A DNA stretch of 64,000 bases from Bradyrhizobium sp. WSM471. Lineage in GTDB: Bacteria > Pseudomonadota > Alphaproteobacteria > Rhizobiales > Xanthobacteraceae. The notes under the pieces were generated by a model, which saw only the letters and a list, made by a program, of their open reading frames with translations, was not told where the DNA came from and did no database searches. A program made the position numbers and the translations under genes. How positions within the stretch are numbered: position 1 is the first letter of the stretch; each line of letters begins with the position of its first letter. The stretch is taken from NCBI RefSeq assembly GCF_000244915.1, contig NZ_CM001442.1, positions 3,410,001 through 3,474,000 of the forward strand, in the 5' to 3' direction. Shown here piece by piece: positions 9,084-17,824 of this stretch.

Positions 9084-9995
9084 CTATTTTTTGGTATCGA
9101 GAAATTGGCGTATCGCCTGCACGGTCGCCGCCGGTTGCTCTTCCATCAGCCAATGACCGGCGTCCGGAATGACCAATTCGGTGACGTCAGTCGCGGCGTT
9201 TCGCATCACGACGGCCTCTGTCGCACCGAAGGATTTTTCGCCCCCGACAGCCAGCACGGGAATGGTCAACTTGGTCGCGATCGCCTTCTTATTGTCTTCG
9301 GCGTCGGTGCGGATCGACCTGAACTGGGCGAACGCAGCACGCATGGCGCCCGGCCGCGCATAGAGCTCCGCGTAATGACGGCGTGTCGCTTCCGCGATCC
9401 TGGAGGGCGTGCCCGCGAAGTCATTCCAGAAGCGGTCGAGGTAGATGCGCTCGCGGCCCTTGACCAGCCGCTCCATGTCCAGGCCTCCGAGATCAAAATG
9501 CCAGAGCTGCGGGCTGCGCACCACCTCGTCCCACGGCGGCACCCCGGGCACCGGGGCATCCATGACGATCAGCTTCTCGGTCAGGTCGCGATACCGGGCC
9601 GCGTAGGCATAGGCCACCATGGTTCCGATGTCGTGGCCGACGACGGCGGCCTTTTCGATGCCGAGCGCTGCGAGAACGGCCCGCATGTCGGCCGCCTGGG
9701 TCCATTTGTCGTAGCCATTGTCGGGCTTGCTCGAGAGGCCCATACCGCGCAGATCAGGCACGACAACGGTGTGGTCGCGCACGAGGTCAGCGGCGAGCTT
9801 GACCCACATGTCGCCGGTATCACCAAAACCGTGGATCAGGATCACGGCAGGCCCCTGACCGCCGACGCGAACATGAATCTGCGTGCCGTTGGCCGCGATG
9901 GTTTTAGTCTTGAAGCCGGCCGGAAACTGTTCGACCTCGGCGCGCGCGGCAGGGGCGAGCAGCATGAGAACAATGGCGAGATATCTTGCGCGCAC
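9084..9995 (-). CDS. exported alpha/beta hydrolase (epoxide hydrolase/haloalkane dehalogenase-like)
   Basis: Alpha/beta hydrolase of 303 residues with a short Sec signal peptide (MRARYLAIVLMLLAPAARA). The oxyanion motif HGFGDTGDMW begins at His55. The nucleophile position in VGHDIGT is Asp122 rather than Ser, and the catalytic His is at about 281 (DAGHWL). An Asp nucleophile is the mark of epoxide hydrolases and haloalkane or fluoroacetate dehalogenases, so a hydrolase acting on epoxides or C-halogen bonds is the best family-level call. With the signal peptide it should act in the periplasm. It is a single gene, convergent with lysR; 46 bases separate its start from the stop of the upstream histidine kinase gene on the same strand. 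Confidence 0.87.
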   Translation of the reverse strand: MRARYLAIVLMLLAPAARAEVEQFPAGFKTKTIAANGTQIHVRVGGQGPAVILIHGFGDTGDMWVKLAADLVRDHTVVVPDLRGMGLSSKPDNGYDKWTQAADMRAVLAALGIEKAAVVGHDIGTMVAYAYAARYRDLTEKLIVMDAPVPGVPPWDEVVRSPQLWHFDLGGLDMERLVKGRERIYLDRFWNDFAGTPSRIAEATRRHYAELYARPGAMRAAFAQFRSIRTDAEDNKKAIATKLTIPVLAVGGEKSFGATEAVVMRNAATDVTELVIPDAGHWLMEEQPAATVQAIRQFLDTKK

Positions 9996-10041
9996 CGGCG
10001 CCTCCGATCATCTTGTATTTCAGTCCAGTGACCGAAGGCTC

Positions 10042-12717
10042 TTAGGCCGGCCGGAGCAGATCGTCCAGCGCGCTCATCGAGGCCTTTCGAAGCGCGGCGA
10101 GCTCGCGGGCGGCACTCTGGCATTCGGGCGTGGACATCGTGACCGCCGCCAGCTCGACCTCACGGCAGCGCTCGAACAAGCGGACCAAGCCGAGCGCACT
10201 CGCGCCGCTGCCGAGTTGATGCGCGCAGCGTGCGAGTTGCGTGGCATCGCCAATCACTGCTGCCTTGGCGATGTCCTCGACCAGCTTTTCGCTGGTCTGT
10301 TCCAGCAGGTCGTGGAGTTTTGCGATCTGCGCCGCGCCCAGCAGCTCTTTCTGGTCATCGAGGAGATGCCGGTCGATCAACGCGCCTGCGGCGAGTTGCG
10401 CCGCCGCTGGCTGGTTCTGGGCATCGTCCTCGATCGCCTCGCGCAGCGCATTGATCAGGATCGGCTTGCTGACGATCTTGGCAATGCCTGCCCCCGCGAG
10501 CCGCTCGCGGGCGCGGCGCGACATGTCGGCGGTTACCGCGATGATGCGCGGCATGGTCGGCAGATCGAGCGTTCGGATCCGCGATGCCGCCTCGACGCCG
10601 TCCATGTCGGGCATGTGCAGATCCATCAGGATGACATCGAACGCCTGGTCGCGCGCGTGTGCGATGGCCGACGCGCCGTTCGTGGCGATGGTGGCGTGGT
10701 GGCCGAGCCTCTTCAACATCGCTTCACCGACCTCGCAATTGACGGGGTCGTCGTCGACCAGCAGCACGCGAAGCTGCCGCGATGGCGGCTGAACCGCGCC
10801 TTGCGCGATGTCGGTCGTGGCGAGGCCAAGCGGGACCTCAAGCATGAACGAGCTGCCCGTACCCGGCGTGCTCGCCACCGTCAGCTCGCCGCACATCAGG
10901 CGGGTGAGGCGCCGCGCGATCGCCAGTCCAAGGCCGGTGCCGCCGAACCGCCGCGCGATGCTGTCGTCGGCCTGGACGAAATCCTCGAAAATCCGCTCGT
11001 GCATGTCGGGCGCGATGCCGATGCCGGTATCGCGAACGGTGATGCGCAGCAGGACATGATCGTCATGTGCCTCGGCGGCCGCGCTCAAGCCGATGACGCC
11101 GCGCGGGGTGAACTTGATCGCGTTGCCGATCAGATTGAGCAGGATGCGATTGAGCCGCACCGGATCGCCATGCACGGAGGTGTTGATCGTCGCATCGCAG
11201 GCGAGATCGAAGGTCAGGCCCTTGTGAGAGGCCTGCGGACGCATCAGATCGGCGGCCGCTTCGATGAGCTGGTCGAGGCGGAAATCGCGGGTCTCAAGAG
11301 TCTCGGCGCTGGCCTCCAGGCGCGCATATTCGAGGATGCCGTCGACCAGCGCGATCAGCGTTTCGCCCGACGCGGCCGCGGTCGTGAGGTGGCGCCGCTG
11401 CACTTCGCCGAGGCTGCCGTCGTCGAGCGTTTGCAGCACGCCCATGACGCCGTTCAGCGGCGTTCGTAGCTCGTGGCTGACGACCGCGAGAAAGCGCGAT
11501 TTGGTCTCGTTGGCTGCGACCGCCGCGCTGCGCGCGCGCTCGGCGGCATCGTGCTCGGCAAGGGCCTGGTCGCGGGTCCTTTCCAGTTCGGAGGTGCGCT
11601 CGATCACCTTGCGCTCGAGCGTCGCATAGGATTCGCGCAAGTGAGCGGCCATCCGGTTGAACTGATCGCCGAGCGCCTCCAGCTCGTCGCCGGTCCTGAT
11701 CGCGAGCCGCAGGCCGAGGTCGCCGCTGCCGATCCGCCGCGCGCCCTGCGTCAGGATCTGGATCGGCACGGTCATACGCCGGCTCAGAAAAAGAGAGACC
11801 AGCACCGCACATGCCAGCAGGATGACCAGGAGAAAAGTCGAGCGTCCGATCGACGCATAGATCGGCGCATAGGCTTCGGTGAGCGGCAGCTCGACGAACA
11901 CCAGCCAGCCCAGCGAGGGGACCGTCGCATAGGTCGACAGCACGCGTTGACCGGACAGATCCTCCTTGACCAGGCCGCCCGAGGGGGGCCCGACGCCATC
12001 GAGCGCGGCGCGGACGTCGGCATGGCCGGAGAGATCGCTGCGACGCAACGCCGGCCACAGATCGGGATGCGCGATCAACAACCCCATCCGATCGACCACA
12101 TAGGCCTTGCCGGTGTTGCCGACCCTGATCCCGGCGACGAGGTCCCAGATGAAGCGAAGATTGACCTCGGCGACAATCACATCGGGCGTGAGACCGGTTC
12201 CGCGCGTGGCGAGCGTCATGAACGGCTCGGTGTCACCGAGGAAGTAGACCGGTCCGTAATAGGCGCGGCTTTCATTGGCGCCGCGGAAGGCCTGCGAGGC
12301 GGAGAGGTCGGCCTTGCTGCCGATCCTGTCCGCGACGCGGCGCGACACGCGCACCTGCTCGCGGCCTTGGGCGTCGAGCTCGGCGATTTCCGCGATCGCG
12401 GGCGAGAGACGCAGGAGGCGGATGGCGTTCAGCCGCTGGTCCTCGTTCGTGGACAGCTCCGGGGGCAGGCGCGAGAGCCACCTGATCTGGTTTTCGATCT
12501 GGCCAATGAACTGGCCGATCTGGATCGCGGCGCTTGCTGCCTGCTCGCGCTGGGTCCTCGCCAGAAGCTGCTTCTGCTCGCGATAGGAGAACCAGACGTC
12601 GAAGCCGGTGTTGATGGCGAGCGCGGCAGAAGCGAGCGCGACGATCGAGTAGAGGTATTTGCGGAACAGCCGGCCGGCAGGCGGCCGCAAATCTCCCTGG
12701 TCGATCGTCTCGTTCAC
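10042..12717 (-). CDS. hybrid sensor histidine kinase with receiver and HPt domains
   Basis: Membrane hybrid kinase of 891 residues. Helix 1 is at about 21-41, an extracytoplasmic Cache-like sensor at 43-285, helix 2 at about 293-312, and HAMP near 313-365. The HisKA domain has His415 (VSHELRTPLNG), and the HATPase domain has the N box near 524-535 and G boxes (DTGIGIAP, FGGTGLGLAI). The receiver has phospho-acceptor Asp699 (LMDLHMPDMDG), and a C-terminal HPt domain has His833 (CAHQLGSGASALG). So a full phosphorelay up to HPt is in one chain; the final response regulator is not nearby. Its GTG start overlaps the stop of the binding protein upstream, hinting that the two act together. Confidence 0.94.
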   Translation of the reverse strand: MNETIDQGDLRPPAGRLFRKYLYSIVALASAALAINTGFDVWFSYREQKQLLARTQREQAASAAIQIGQFIGQIENQIRWLSRLPPELSTNEDQRLNAIRLLRLSPAIAEIAELDAQGREQVRVSRRVADRIGSKADLSASQAFRGANESRAYYGPVYFLGDTEPFMTLATRGTGLTPDVIVAEVNLRFIWDLVAGIRVGNTGKAYVVDRMGLLIAHPDLWPALRRSDLSGHADVRAALDGVGPPSGGLVKEDLSGQRVLSTYATVPSLGWLVFVELPLTEAYAPIYASIGRSTFLLVILLACAVLVSLFLSRRMTVPIQILTQGARRIGSGDLGLRLAIRTGDELEALGDQFNRMAAHLRESYATLERKVIERTSELERTRDQALAEHDAAERARSAAVAANETKSRFLAVVSHELRTPLNGVMGVLQTLDDGSLGEVQRRHLTTAAASGETLIALVDGILEYARLEASAETLETRDFRLDQLIEAAADLMRPQASHKGLTFDLACDATINTSVHGDPVRLNRILLNLIGNAIKFTPRGVIGLSAAAEAHDDHVLLRITVRDTGIGIAPDMHERIFEDFVQADDSIARRFGGTGLGLAIARRLTRLMCGELTVASTPGTGSSFMLEVPLGLATTDIAQGAVQPPSRQLRVLLVDDDPVNCEVGEAMLKRLGHHATIATNGASAIAHARDQAFDVILMDLHMPDMDGVEAASRIRTLDLPTMPRIIAVTADMSRRARERLAGAGIAKIVSKPILINALREAIEDDAQNQPAAAQLAAGALIDRHLLDDQKELLGAAQIAKLHDLLEQTSEKLVEDIAKAAVIGDATQLARCAHQLGSGASALGLVRLFERCREVELAAVTMSTPECQSAARELAALRKASMSALDDLLRPA

Positions 12718-13745
12718 TCGCGGATCTCGTCGGCGCGCGCGAGCAGCGTGAATGGGAGCGTCAAATCCAGCGTGCGGGCGACCGTGCGGTTGATCAGGAG
12801 CTCATATTTCCGCGGCGATTGCACCGGCAGATCGCCGGCCTTGGTGCCGCGCAGGATGAGATCGACATAGTCGGCCGAACGCACTTCGAGCGTCGGCCCG
12901 TAGCTCATCAGCCCGCCCGCATCCATGAAATAATGAAACGGGTAAATCGTGGGCACGCGGTATTTCGCGGTTGCCGCGATGATCGCCTGCCGGTTGACCA
13001 CCAGAAAGCTGTCGACGAGCGCGATCATCGCGGCCTTGGGCGGTTCGGTAAAGCGCCTGACGGCTTCGTCAATCTCCGTCGGCGCGCTGACGGGGGCGGG
13101 GACCACGGACACGCCGGACAGTGCTGCCTCTTGTTCGATGGAATCGAGGAAGAAGCGGCCGCCGCGAGGTGTGGTCGCCGGGTTGAACAGGATGCCGACG
13201 CGCGCAAGATCCGGCACGGCCTCCCGGATGAGCTGAAGCCATTTGCCACCCATCTCGGCGGTGCTGTTGGTGAAGCCGGTCACGTTGCCGCCGGGACGGG
13301 CAAGGCTTTCGACGAAGCCGTTGCCGACGGGATCGTTGGCGGTCGCGAACACGATCGGGATGGTTTTCGTGGCTTCGAGGACGGCCGCGGTTTCGATCGT
13401 CGAGCCGGTCAGGATCACATCCGGCTTGAGCGCCAGCAATTCCTGAACCGCGGTTTTCAGTCTATCCGGCGCGCCGAAGGTCGAACGGAGCTCAAGGCGG
13501 AAATTGACGCCTTCGACCCAGCCTCGCTGCCTCAAGCCCACGATGAGGCCACCCAGGCGGGAGGTCGGGCTGTCGATCATGCTCCTTCTGGTCAGTTCGT
13601 CGTCGAGCGGCAATGCGGTCAGCGATGCGACGACGCGCATGCGATCAGATGTCGCGCCGAGCGCCAGCCAGCCCGCGGCGGTCGTGCTGGCAAGGCGAAT
13701 GAACCCGCGGCGATCCACCGCGAGAGCGGAAGGCCGTTCGGTCAT
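12714..13745 (-). CDS. ABC-type substrate-binding protein (ABC_sub_bind/TrpX-like), orphan
   Basis: Periplasmic binding protein of the family often called ABC_sub_bind, about 343 residues from the ATG at 13745. The frame is open further upstream, but those residues overlap bluB in another frame. The N-terminus holds a twin-arginine-like sequence (DRRGFIRLAS) and a hydrophobic stretch, so export by Tat is plausible. Family landmarks are PDVILTGSTIET, IPIVFATANDPVG and RPGGNVTGFT. No ABC permease or ATPase is next to it; instead it is coupled by GTGA to the histidine kinase. That suggests it delivers a ligand to the sensor domain rather than to a transporter. The ligand is unknown. Confidence 0.9.
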   Translation of the reverse strand: MTERPSALAVDRRGFIRLASTTAAGWLALGATSDRMRVVASLTALPLDDELTRRSMIDSPTSRLGGLIVGLRQRGWVEGVNFRLELRSTFGAPDRLKTAVQELLALKPDVILTGSTIETAAVLEATKTIPIVFATANDPVGNGFVESLARPGGNVTGFTNSTAEMGGKWLQLIREAVPDLARVGILFNPATTPRGGRFFLDSIEQEAALSGVSVVPAPVSAPTEIDEAVRRFTEPPKAAMIALVDSFLVVNRQAIIAATAKYRVPTIYPFHYFMDAGGLMSYGPTLEVRSADYVDLILRGTKAGDLPVQSPRKYELLINRTVARTLDLTLPFTLLARADEIRE

Positions 13746-13867
13746 GGATGTCTTTGCATGATGGTTTGCCCCAACCCGATGCTTTAGCCCGAACAGCCGG
13801 CATCCACAATTGATGAAAAAATGCGTTTGTGACTGCTCATTCGCAGCGGATCTCCGGCGTGGCCTGA

Positions 13868-14500
13868 TTAACGCCGCAGCGTGAATTCTTCCGCGCCCCG
13901 CCGCTGCTCCCACTTCGCCTGTTCCAGCTCGGGCCGGTCGCATTCGATCTCGGGATAGCCGATGCAGAGATAGGCGATGAATTTCCAGGTGTCGGGCACG
14001 TCGAGAATGGCGTGGATGCGATCCGGATGGAGGATCGAGACCCAGCCAAGCCCGATGTCGTCGGCGCGCGCGGCCAGCCACATCGCGGTGATCGCCGCGA
14101 CCACGGAATATTCCGTCGTCTCCGGCATCGTCGCGCGGCCGAGGCCGTGACCGGTGTCGCTGGCCTTGTCCGCGAACACGGCGAGGTGGCCGGGGGCCTG
14201 TTCGAGACCCGACAGTTTCAGCGTGGCGTAGCGCGCTGCGCGCTCACCAGCATAGGCATTCAGCGCGTCGGCGTTGCACGCTTTGAAGTCGTCGATCACG
14301 GCGCGACGCCGTGCGGCGTCGTCGACGATGACAAAGCGCCAGGGCTGGCTGAGGCCGACCGAGGGTGAGAGACAGGCCGTCTCGATCAGGCGATCGATGG
14401 CGCCGTCAGGCAACGGATCAGCGCGAAAGCGGCGCACGTCGCGGCGCCACACGAACAGCTCGCGCAAGTGCTGGCGAAAAATGTCGTCGAACTCGACCAT
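13868..14500 (-). CDS. bluB: 5,6-dimethylbenzimidazole synthase
   Basis: BluB is a flavin-destroying nitroreductase-fold enzyme that makes 5,6-dimethylbenzimidazole, the lower ligand base of cobalamin, from FMNH2 and O2. The protein has 210 residues from the ATG at 14500; GGAGG lies about 8 bases upstream. An ATG further up would add 11 residues. Family landmarks are WRRDVRRFR near 19-26, the CLSPSVGLSQPWRFV segment near 43-57 that lines the flavin site, and WVSILHPDRI towards the C-terminus. It follows cobS by only 4 bases, so bluB, cobS and cobU form one minus-strand operon for nucleotide loop assembly. Confidence 0.94.
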   Translation of the reverse strand: MVEFDDIFRQHLRELFVWRRDVRRFRADPLPDGAIDRLIETACLSPSVGLSQPWRFVIVDDAARRRAVIDDFKACNADALNAYAGERAARYATLKLSGLEQAPGHLAVFADKASDTGHGLGRATMPETTEYSVVAAITAMWLAARADDIGLGWVSILHPDRIHAILDVPDTWKFIAYLCIGYPEIECDRPELEQAKWEQRRGAEEFTLRR

Positions 14501-14504
14501 CGCG

Positions 14505-15287
14505 TCACCCTCCGATCTGGACAGCTGCGGCAACCAGCAGGATCAGGATCTCGCCGGTCTGCTCGAACGCGCCGAGGATGTCGCCGGTCTGCCCGCCAAT
14601 CTGGCGGATGGCAAGTCGCGCCAGCATCAGGCCGGCGAGGGAGAGCAGGATCAGGCTCACCAGCGCCTTGCCCGGCCCGAGCGCGAGCGTGAGCGCGAGG
14701 GTTCCAAGAGCGAATGCGATCGCAACGCTGCGGCCCGGCGGTGATCCGGCGCTCGCCGACAAGCCGTCAGGTCGTGCAGGCGCGACCTGCGACATGAAGG
14801 CCGGCAACCCCGCGCGGGCCGCAGTGTGCGCAGCGCACAGCGCGAGCGCGACTGCCCACGGATTGGCGATCGCCGCGAGCGCGCTCCAGCGCAGGCCGAA
14901 GGACAGGATCAGCGTGCAGACGCCATAGGTGCCGATCCGGCTGTCACGCATGATCTCGAGCTTGCGCTCGCGCGTGCGGCCGCCGCCGAGCCCGTCGGCG
15001 GTATCGGCAAGGCCGTCCTCGTGCAGCGCGCCGGTGATGAGGGCGGTCGCGGCCAGCGCGAGCAGGGCGGCAAGGTTCGGTGCCAGACCGAACCGGCTGG
15101 CGACCTTGTAGACCAAGGCGCCGGCAAGGCCGACCAGCAGTCCCGCGACGGGCAGGGCCCAGGTCGCGCGCGCGATGGCGCCGTCGGCCGCGGGCTTCGA
15201 AGGAGCGACCGGGAGGATCGTCACGAACGATGCCGCCGTTCTGAGATCGGCGATGACGTCTCGCAAGAATTCGTCGCGCGGCATCAT
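14505..15287 (-). CDS. cobS: adenosylcobinamide-GDP ribazoletransferase (CobS, also called CobV)
   Basis: Integral membrane enzyme that joins adenosylcobinamide-GDP with alpha-ribazole or its phosphate, the last assembly step of cobalamin. It has 260 residues with several hydrophobic helices. The catalytic acidic motif HEDGLADTADGLGGG lies at about 89-103, followed by ERKLEIMRDSRIGTYG. Two adjacent ATGs (15287 and 15284) are possible; the first overlaps the cobU stop. In Pseudomonas denitrificans naming this is cobV, not the cobaltochelatase cobS. Confidence 0.95.
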   Translation of the reverse strand: MMPRDEFLRDVIADLRTAASFVTILPVAPSKPAADGAIARATWALPVAGLLVGLAGALVYKVASRFGLAPNLAALLALAATALITGALHEDGLADTADGLGGGRTRERKLEIMRDSRIGTYGVCTLILSFGLRWSALAAIANPWAVALALCAAHTAARAGLPAFMSQVAPARPDGLSASAGSPPGRSVAIAFALGTLALTLALGPGKALVSLILLSLAGLMLARLAIRQIGGQTGDILGAFEQTGEILILLVAAAVQIGG

Positions 15288-15787
15288 TTCAGTTTCATCG
15301 GCAGGCCCGCGACGACGATCTCGACCTCGTCGGCAACGGCCGCGATGGCCTGGTTCATGAACCCGGCGGCGTCGCGGAAGCTCCGCGCCAGCGCGTTGTC
15401 AGGCACGATGCCAAGGCCGACCTCGTTGGTCACGAAGACGACGGGGCTCTTAAGGCGGGGCAGGGCGGTGACGAGCTCGCTCACCTCTCGTTCCCAATCG
15501 CGCTCCGCATGCATGAGGTTGGAGAGCCACAACGTCAGGCAATCGACGAGCCGCGCGCCGCCGCCATCGGTTGCGACCAGCGCGGGGACGAGATCGAGCG
15601 GCACTTCGCGTTCGATCCAGTCGGTTCCGCGGCGCGCGCGATGCCTCGCGATGCGCGCCTCCATTTCGGCATCGAGCGCCTCGGCCGTCGCGACATAGAC
15701 CAGCTGCCCGGGTAAGGCGCGCGCGCGCATTTCCGCGCGCCTGCTCTTGCCCGACCGTGCTCCGCCGGTGATCAAAATGACCGCCAT
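15284..15787 (-). CDS. cobU: bifunctional adenosylcobinamide kinase/adenosylcobinamide-phosphate guanylyltransferase (CobU, also called CobP)
   Basis: Cytoplasmic enzyme of 167 residues that phosphorylates adenosylcobinamide and then transfers GMP to it. The P-loop GGARSGKS is at 8-15 and the guanylylated His is probably His49 in ARHRARR. LVDCLTLWLSN and FVTNEVGLGIVP are family signatures. GAGGAG stands just upstream of the ATG. It heads the minus-strand operon cobU-cobS-bluB and is divergent from cbiB with 121 bases between; no B12 box is seen in that interval, so this operon appears to lack riboswitch control. Confidence 0.95.
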   Translation of the reverse strand: MAVILITGGARSGKSRRAEMRARALPGQLVYVATAEALDAEMEARIARHRARRGTDWIEREVPLDLVPALVATDGGGARLVDCLTLWLSNLMHAERDWEREVSELVTALPRLKSPVVFVTNEVGLGIVPDNALARSFRDAAGFMNQAIAAVADEVEIVVAGLPMKLK

Positions 15788-15908
15788 AAAGTCTCCTCTC
15801 GGCCTGCACTAATCACCAAACGCGGCCAAAAACAAAGCCGAAATCCGCCAGCCGGGGGCTTGCGCTTCGGCCACCCTTTGCGCAACAGGGGCGGGACAGG
15901 AGACGGGT

Positions 15909-16850
15909 GTGGGTTTTGCGGGTGCGATGGCGGTGGCGATGGCGGTGGATGCCCTGTTGGGCTGGCCGTCGTGGTTGTTCGCGCACATCGGCCATCCTGT
16001 CACCTGGCTGGGCCGGCTGATCTCTACCATCGACGCTGCCTGGAATCGGCCGTCCGATACGCCGGCATTCCGCCGCGCCGCGGGTCTCGCCGGTGCGCTC
16101 GTGGTGATCGCGCTCTCCGTCGCGCTCGGCTGGACGCTTCAGTCCTTGCTTGCCGTGGGCTGGATCCAGATCGTGCTGGTCGGCGTCCTGGCCTGGCCGC
16201 TGGTCGCCTTGCGTTCGTTGCACGACCACGTGGCTGCCGTCGCAAATCCCATGCGGGCCGGTGACACCGTCGCCGCACGCGAGGCGGTCTCGCGCATCGT
16301 CGGCCGCGATCCCGCAGCGCTCGACGAGGCCGGGATTGCTCGTGCGGCGATCGAGAGCCTCGCCGAGAATGCATCCGACGGCATCGTCGCACCGATGTTC
16401 TGGGGCGCGCTGTTCGGCTTGCCCGGCATTTTGGGCTACAAGGCGATCAACACGCTGGACTCCATGATCGGCCATCGCTCCGAGCGCCACGAAGCTTTCG
16501 GCTGGGCCGCGGCGCGCATCGACGATGTCGCCAATTTCATTCCGGCGCGGCTGACCGGCTGTCTGTTCGTGCTGCTGGCGCCACGGCGATCAGAGGCGCT
16601 GTCGTGCATGACGCGGGACGCACGCCGACATCGATCGCCCAATGCCGGCTGGCCGGAAGCCGCCATGGCCGGCGCGCTTGGTGTGCGGCTCAGCGGTCCG
16701 CGGATCTATCACGGCAGCACCACCAACGAGCCCTGGCTGAATGAAGGTGCGCGCGATCCGCTTGCCGCCGACATCGATCGGGGATTGACGGTTTACCGCC
16801 GCGCCATGCTGCTGCTCGCCGGTGTCCTTGCGATCCTGGCCTTCGCGTGA
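15909..16850 (+). CDS. cbiB: adenosylcobinamide-phosphate synthase (CbiB; CobD in P. denitrificans)
   Basis: Polytopic membrane protein of about 313 residues that attaches the aminopropanol (phosphate) arm to adenosylcobyric acid. Landmarks are WPSWLFAHIGHPVTWLG near the N-terminus, and the central ESLAENASDGIVAP and GYKAINTLDSMIGHRSE motifs. The start is a GTG at 15909; an ATG at 15927 would remove 6 residues. It overlaps cobD downstream by 4 bases, so the membrane synthase and the enzyme that supplies its amine are translated together. Confidence 0.93.
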   Translation: MGFAGAMAVAMAVDALLGWPSWLFAHIGHPVTWLGRLISTIDAAWNRPSDTPAFRRAAGLAGALVVIALSVALGWTLQSLLAVGWIQIVLVGVLAWPLVALRSLHDHVAAVANPMRAGDTVAAREAVSRIVGRDPAALDEAGIARAAIESLAENASDGIVAPMFWGALFGLPGILGYKAINTLDSMIGHRSERHEAFGWAAARIDDVANFIPARLTGCLFVLLAPRRSEALSCMTRDARRHRSPNAGWPEAAMAGALGVRLSGPRIYHGSTTNEPWLNEGARDPLAADIDRGLTVYRRAMLLLAGVLAILAFA

Positions 16851-17824
16851 AAGAACAGCGCATGCGCGAGCACGGTGGAAATCTCGATCTGGCCCAGCAG
16901 CGTTTCGGTGGCCCCACGGAGCACTGGATCGATCTGTCGACTGGCATCAACCGCCTGCCTTATCCCGTGGGCGAGGTGAGCTCGCGCGCGTGGAGCGCGT
17001 TGCCGTCGCGCGCCGAGATCGAGGCGCTGCATCAGGCGGCGCGGCACGCCTACGGCACGAGCGCGGCGGTTGTCGCGCTTGGCGGCGCACAGGCCGCGAT
17101 TCAACTGCTGCCGCAGCTCGCGCCGCCCGGCCGCGCGCGCATCCTCGCGCCGACCTACAACGAATATGCCGGGGTCCTCTCGGGGGCGGGCTGGGAAGTC
17201 CAGGAGGTCGGGGAACTCGACGCGCTGGCGGGCGCGGATCTCGCCATTGTCGTCAATCCCAACAATCCTGATGGCCGATGCTACGCACCAAAGGATTTGC
17301 TGGCGCTGCTGCCGCGCGTCGGCCGTCTCGTCGTCGACGAGAGTTTTGCCGATGTGGCCCCGCAGCTATCGCTTGCATCCGAGGACCGGCCGGGGCTGCT
17401 GATCCTGCGCTCCTTCGGGAAGTTTTACGGCCTTGCCGGCCTGCGGCTCGGCTTCGCGCTCGGCAATTCGTCCGACATCGCCAGGCTCGCATCGATGTCG
17501 GGGCCTTGGCCGGTCTCGGGAGCGGCGATCGCGATCGGCTGCCGCGCTCTGCGTGACGATGCCTGGGCCGAGGCCACGTCCGCGCGGCTCGTGCGAGACT
17601 GCGTTCGCCTCGACGGCTTGGTGCAGTCGCAAGGTTTGACGGTCATTGGCGGGACGCAGCTGTTTCGTCTTTACGGGACGCCTGACGCGCTTGCCGCACA
17701 GGAGCAGCTGGCGCGTCGCCACATCTGGTCGCGCGTGTTCGGGCGGGAGCCGACATGGCTGCGCCTCGGGCTTCCGGGCAGCGAATCCGAATGGACGCGC
17801 CTGGCCGAGGCTCTAGCGCGCTAG
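16847..17824 (+). CDS. cobD: L-threonine-O-3-phosphate decarboxylase (CobD; CobC in P. denitrificans)
   Basis: PLP-dependent aminotransferase-fold enzyme that makes (R)-1-amino-2-propanol O-2-phosphate from threonine phosphate. It has 325 residues from a GTG that overlaps the cbiB stop; an ATG at 16862 (MREHGGNLD) is an equally good start by homology. Family signs are HGGNLD, the [10 protein letters not shown] substrate loop, VVDESFAD and the PLP lysine at about 192 in [10 protein letters not shown]. Its 3' end overlaps the convergent cobQ by 12 bases. Confidence 0.93.
   Translation: MKEQRMREHGGNLDLAQQRFGGPTEHWIDLSTGINRLPYPVGEVSSRAWSALPSRAEIEALHQAARHAYGTSAAVVALGGAQAAIQLLPQLAPPGRARILAPTYNEYAGVLSGAGWEVQEVGELDALAGADLAIVVNPNNPDGRCYAPKDLLALLPRVGRLVVDESFADVAPQLSLASEDRPGLLILRSFGKFYGLAGLRLGFALGNSSDIARLASMSGPWPVSGAAIAIGCRALRDDAWAEATSARLVRDCVRLDGLVQSQGLTVIGGTQLFRLYGTPDALAAQEQLARRHIWSRVFGREPTWLRLGLPGSESEWTRLAEALAR

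Noticed and set aside
9883..11469. Plus-strand open frame of 528 codons
   Set aside because: Runs opposite the hybrid kinase, whose domains are unmistakable; composition is typical of a shadow frame.
15788..15908. Possible riboswitch between cobU and cbiB
   Set aside because: A nested inverted repeat (GCCGAA/TTCGGC and AGCC/GGCT at 15837-15871) is present, but there is no B12 box and no conserved aptamer core.
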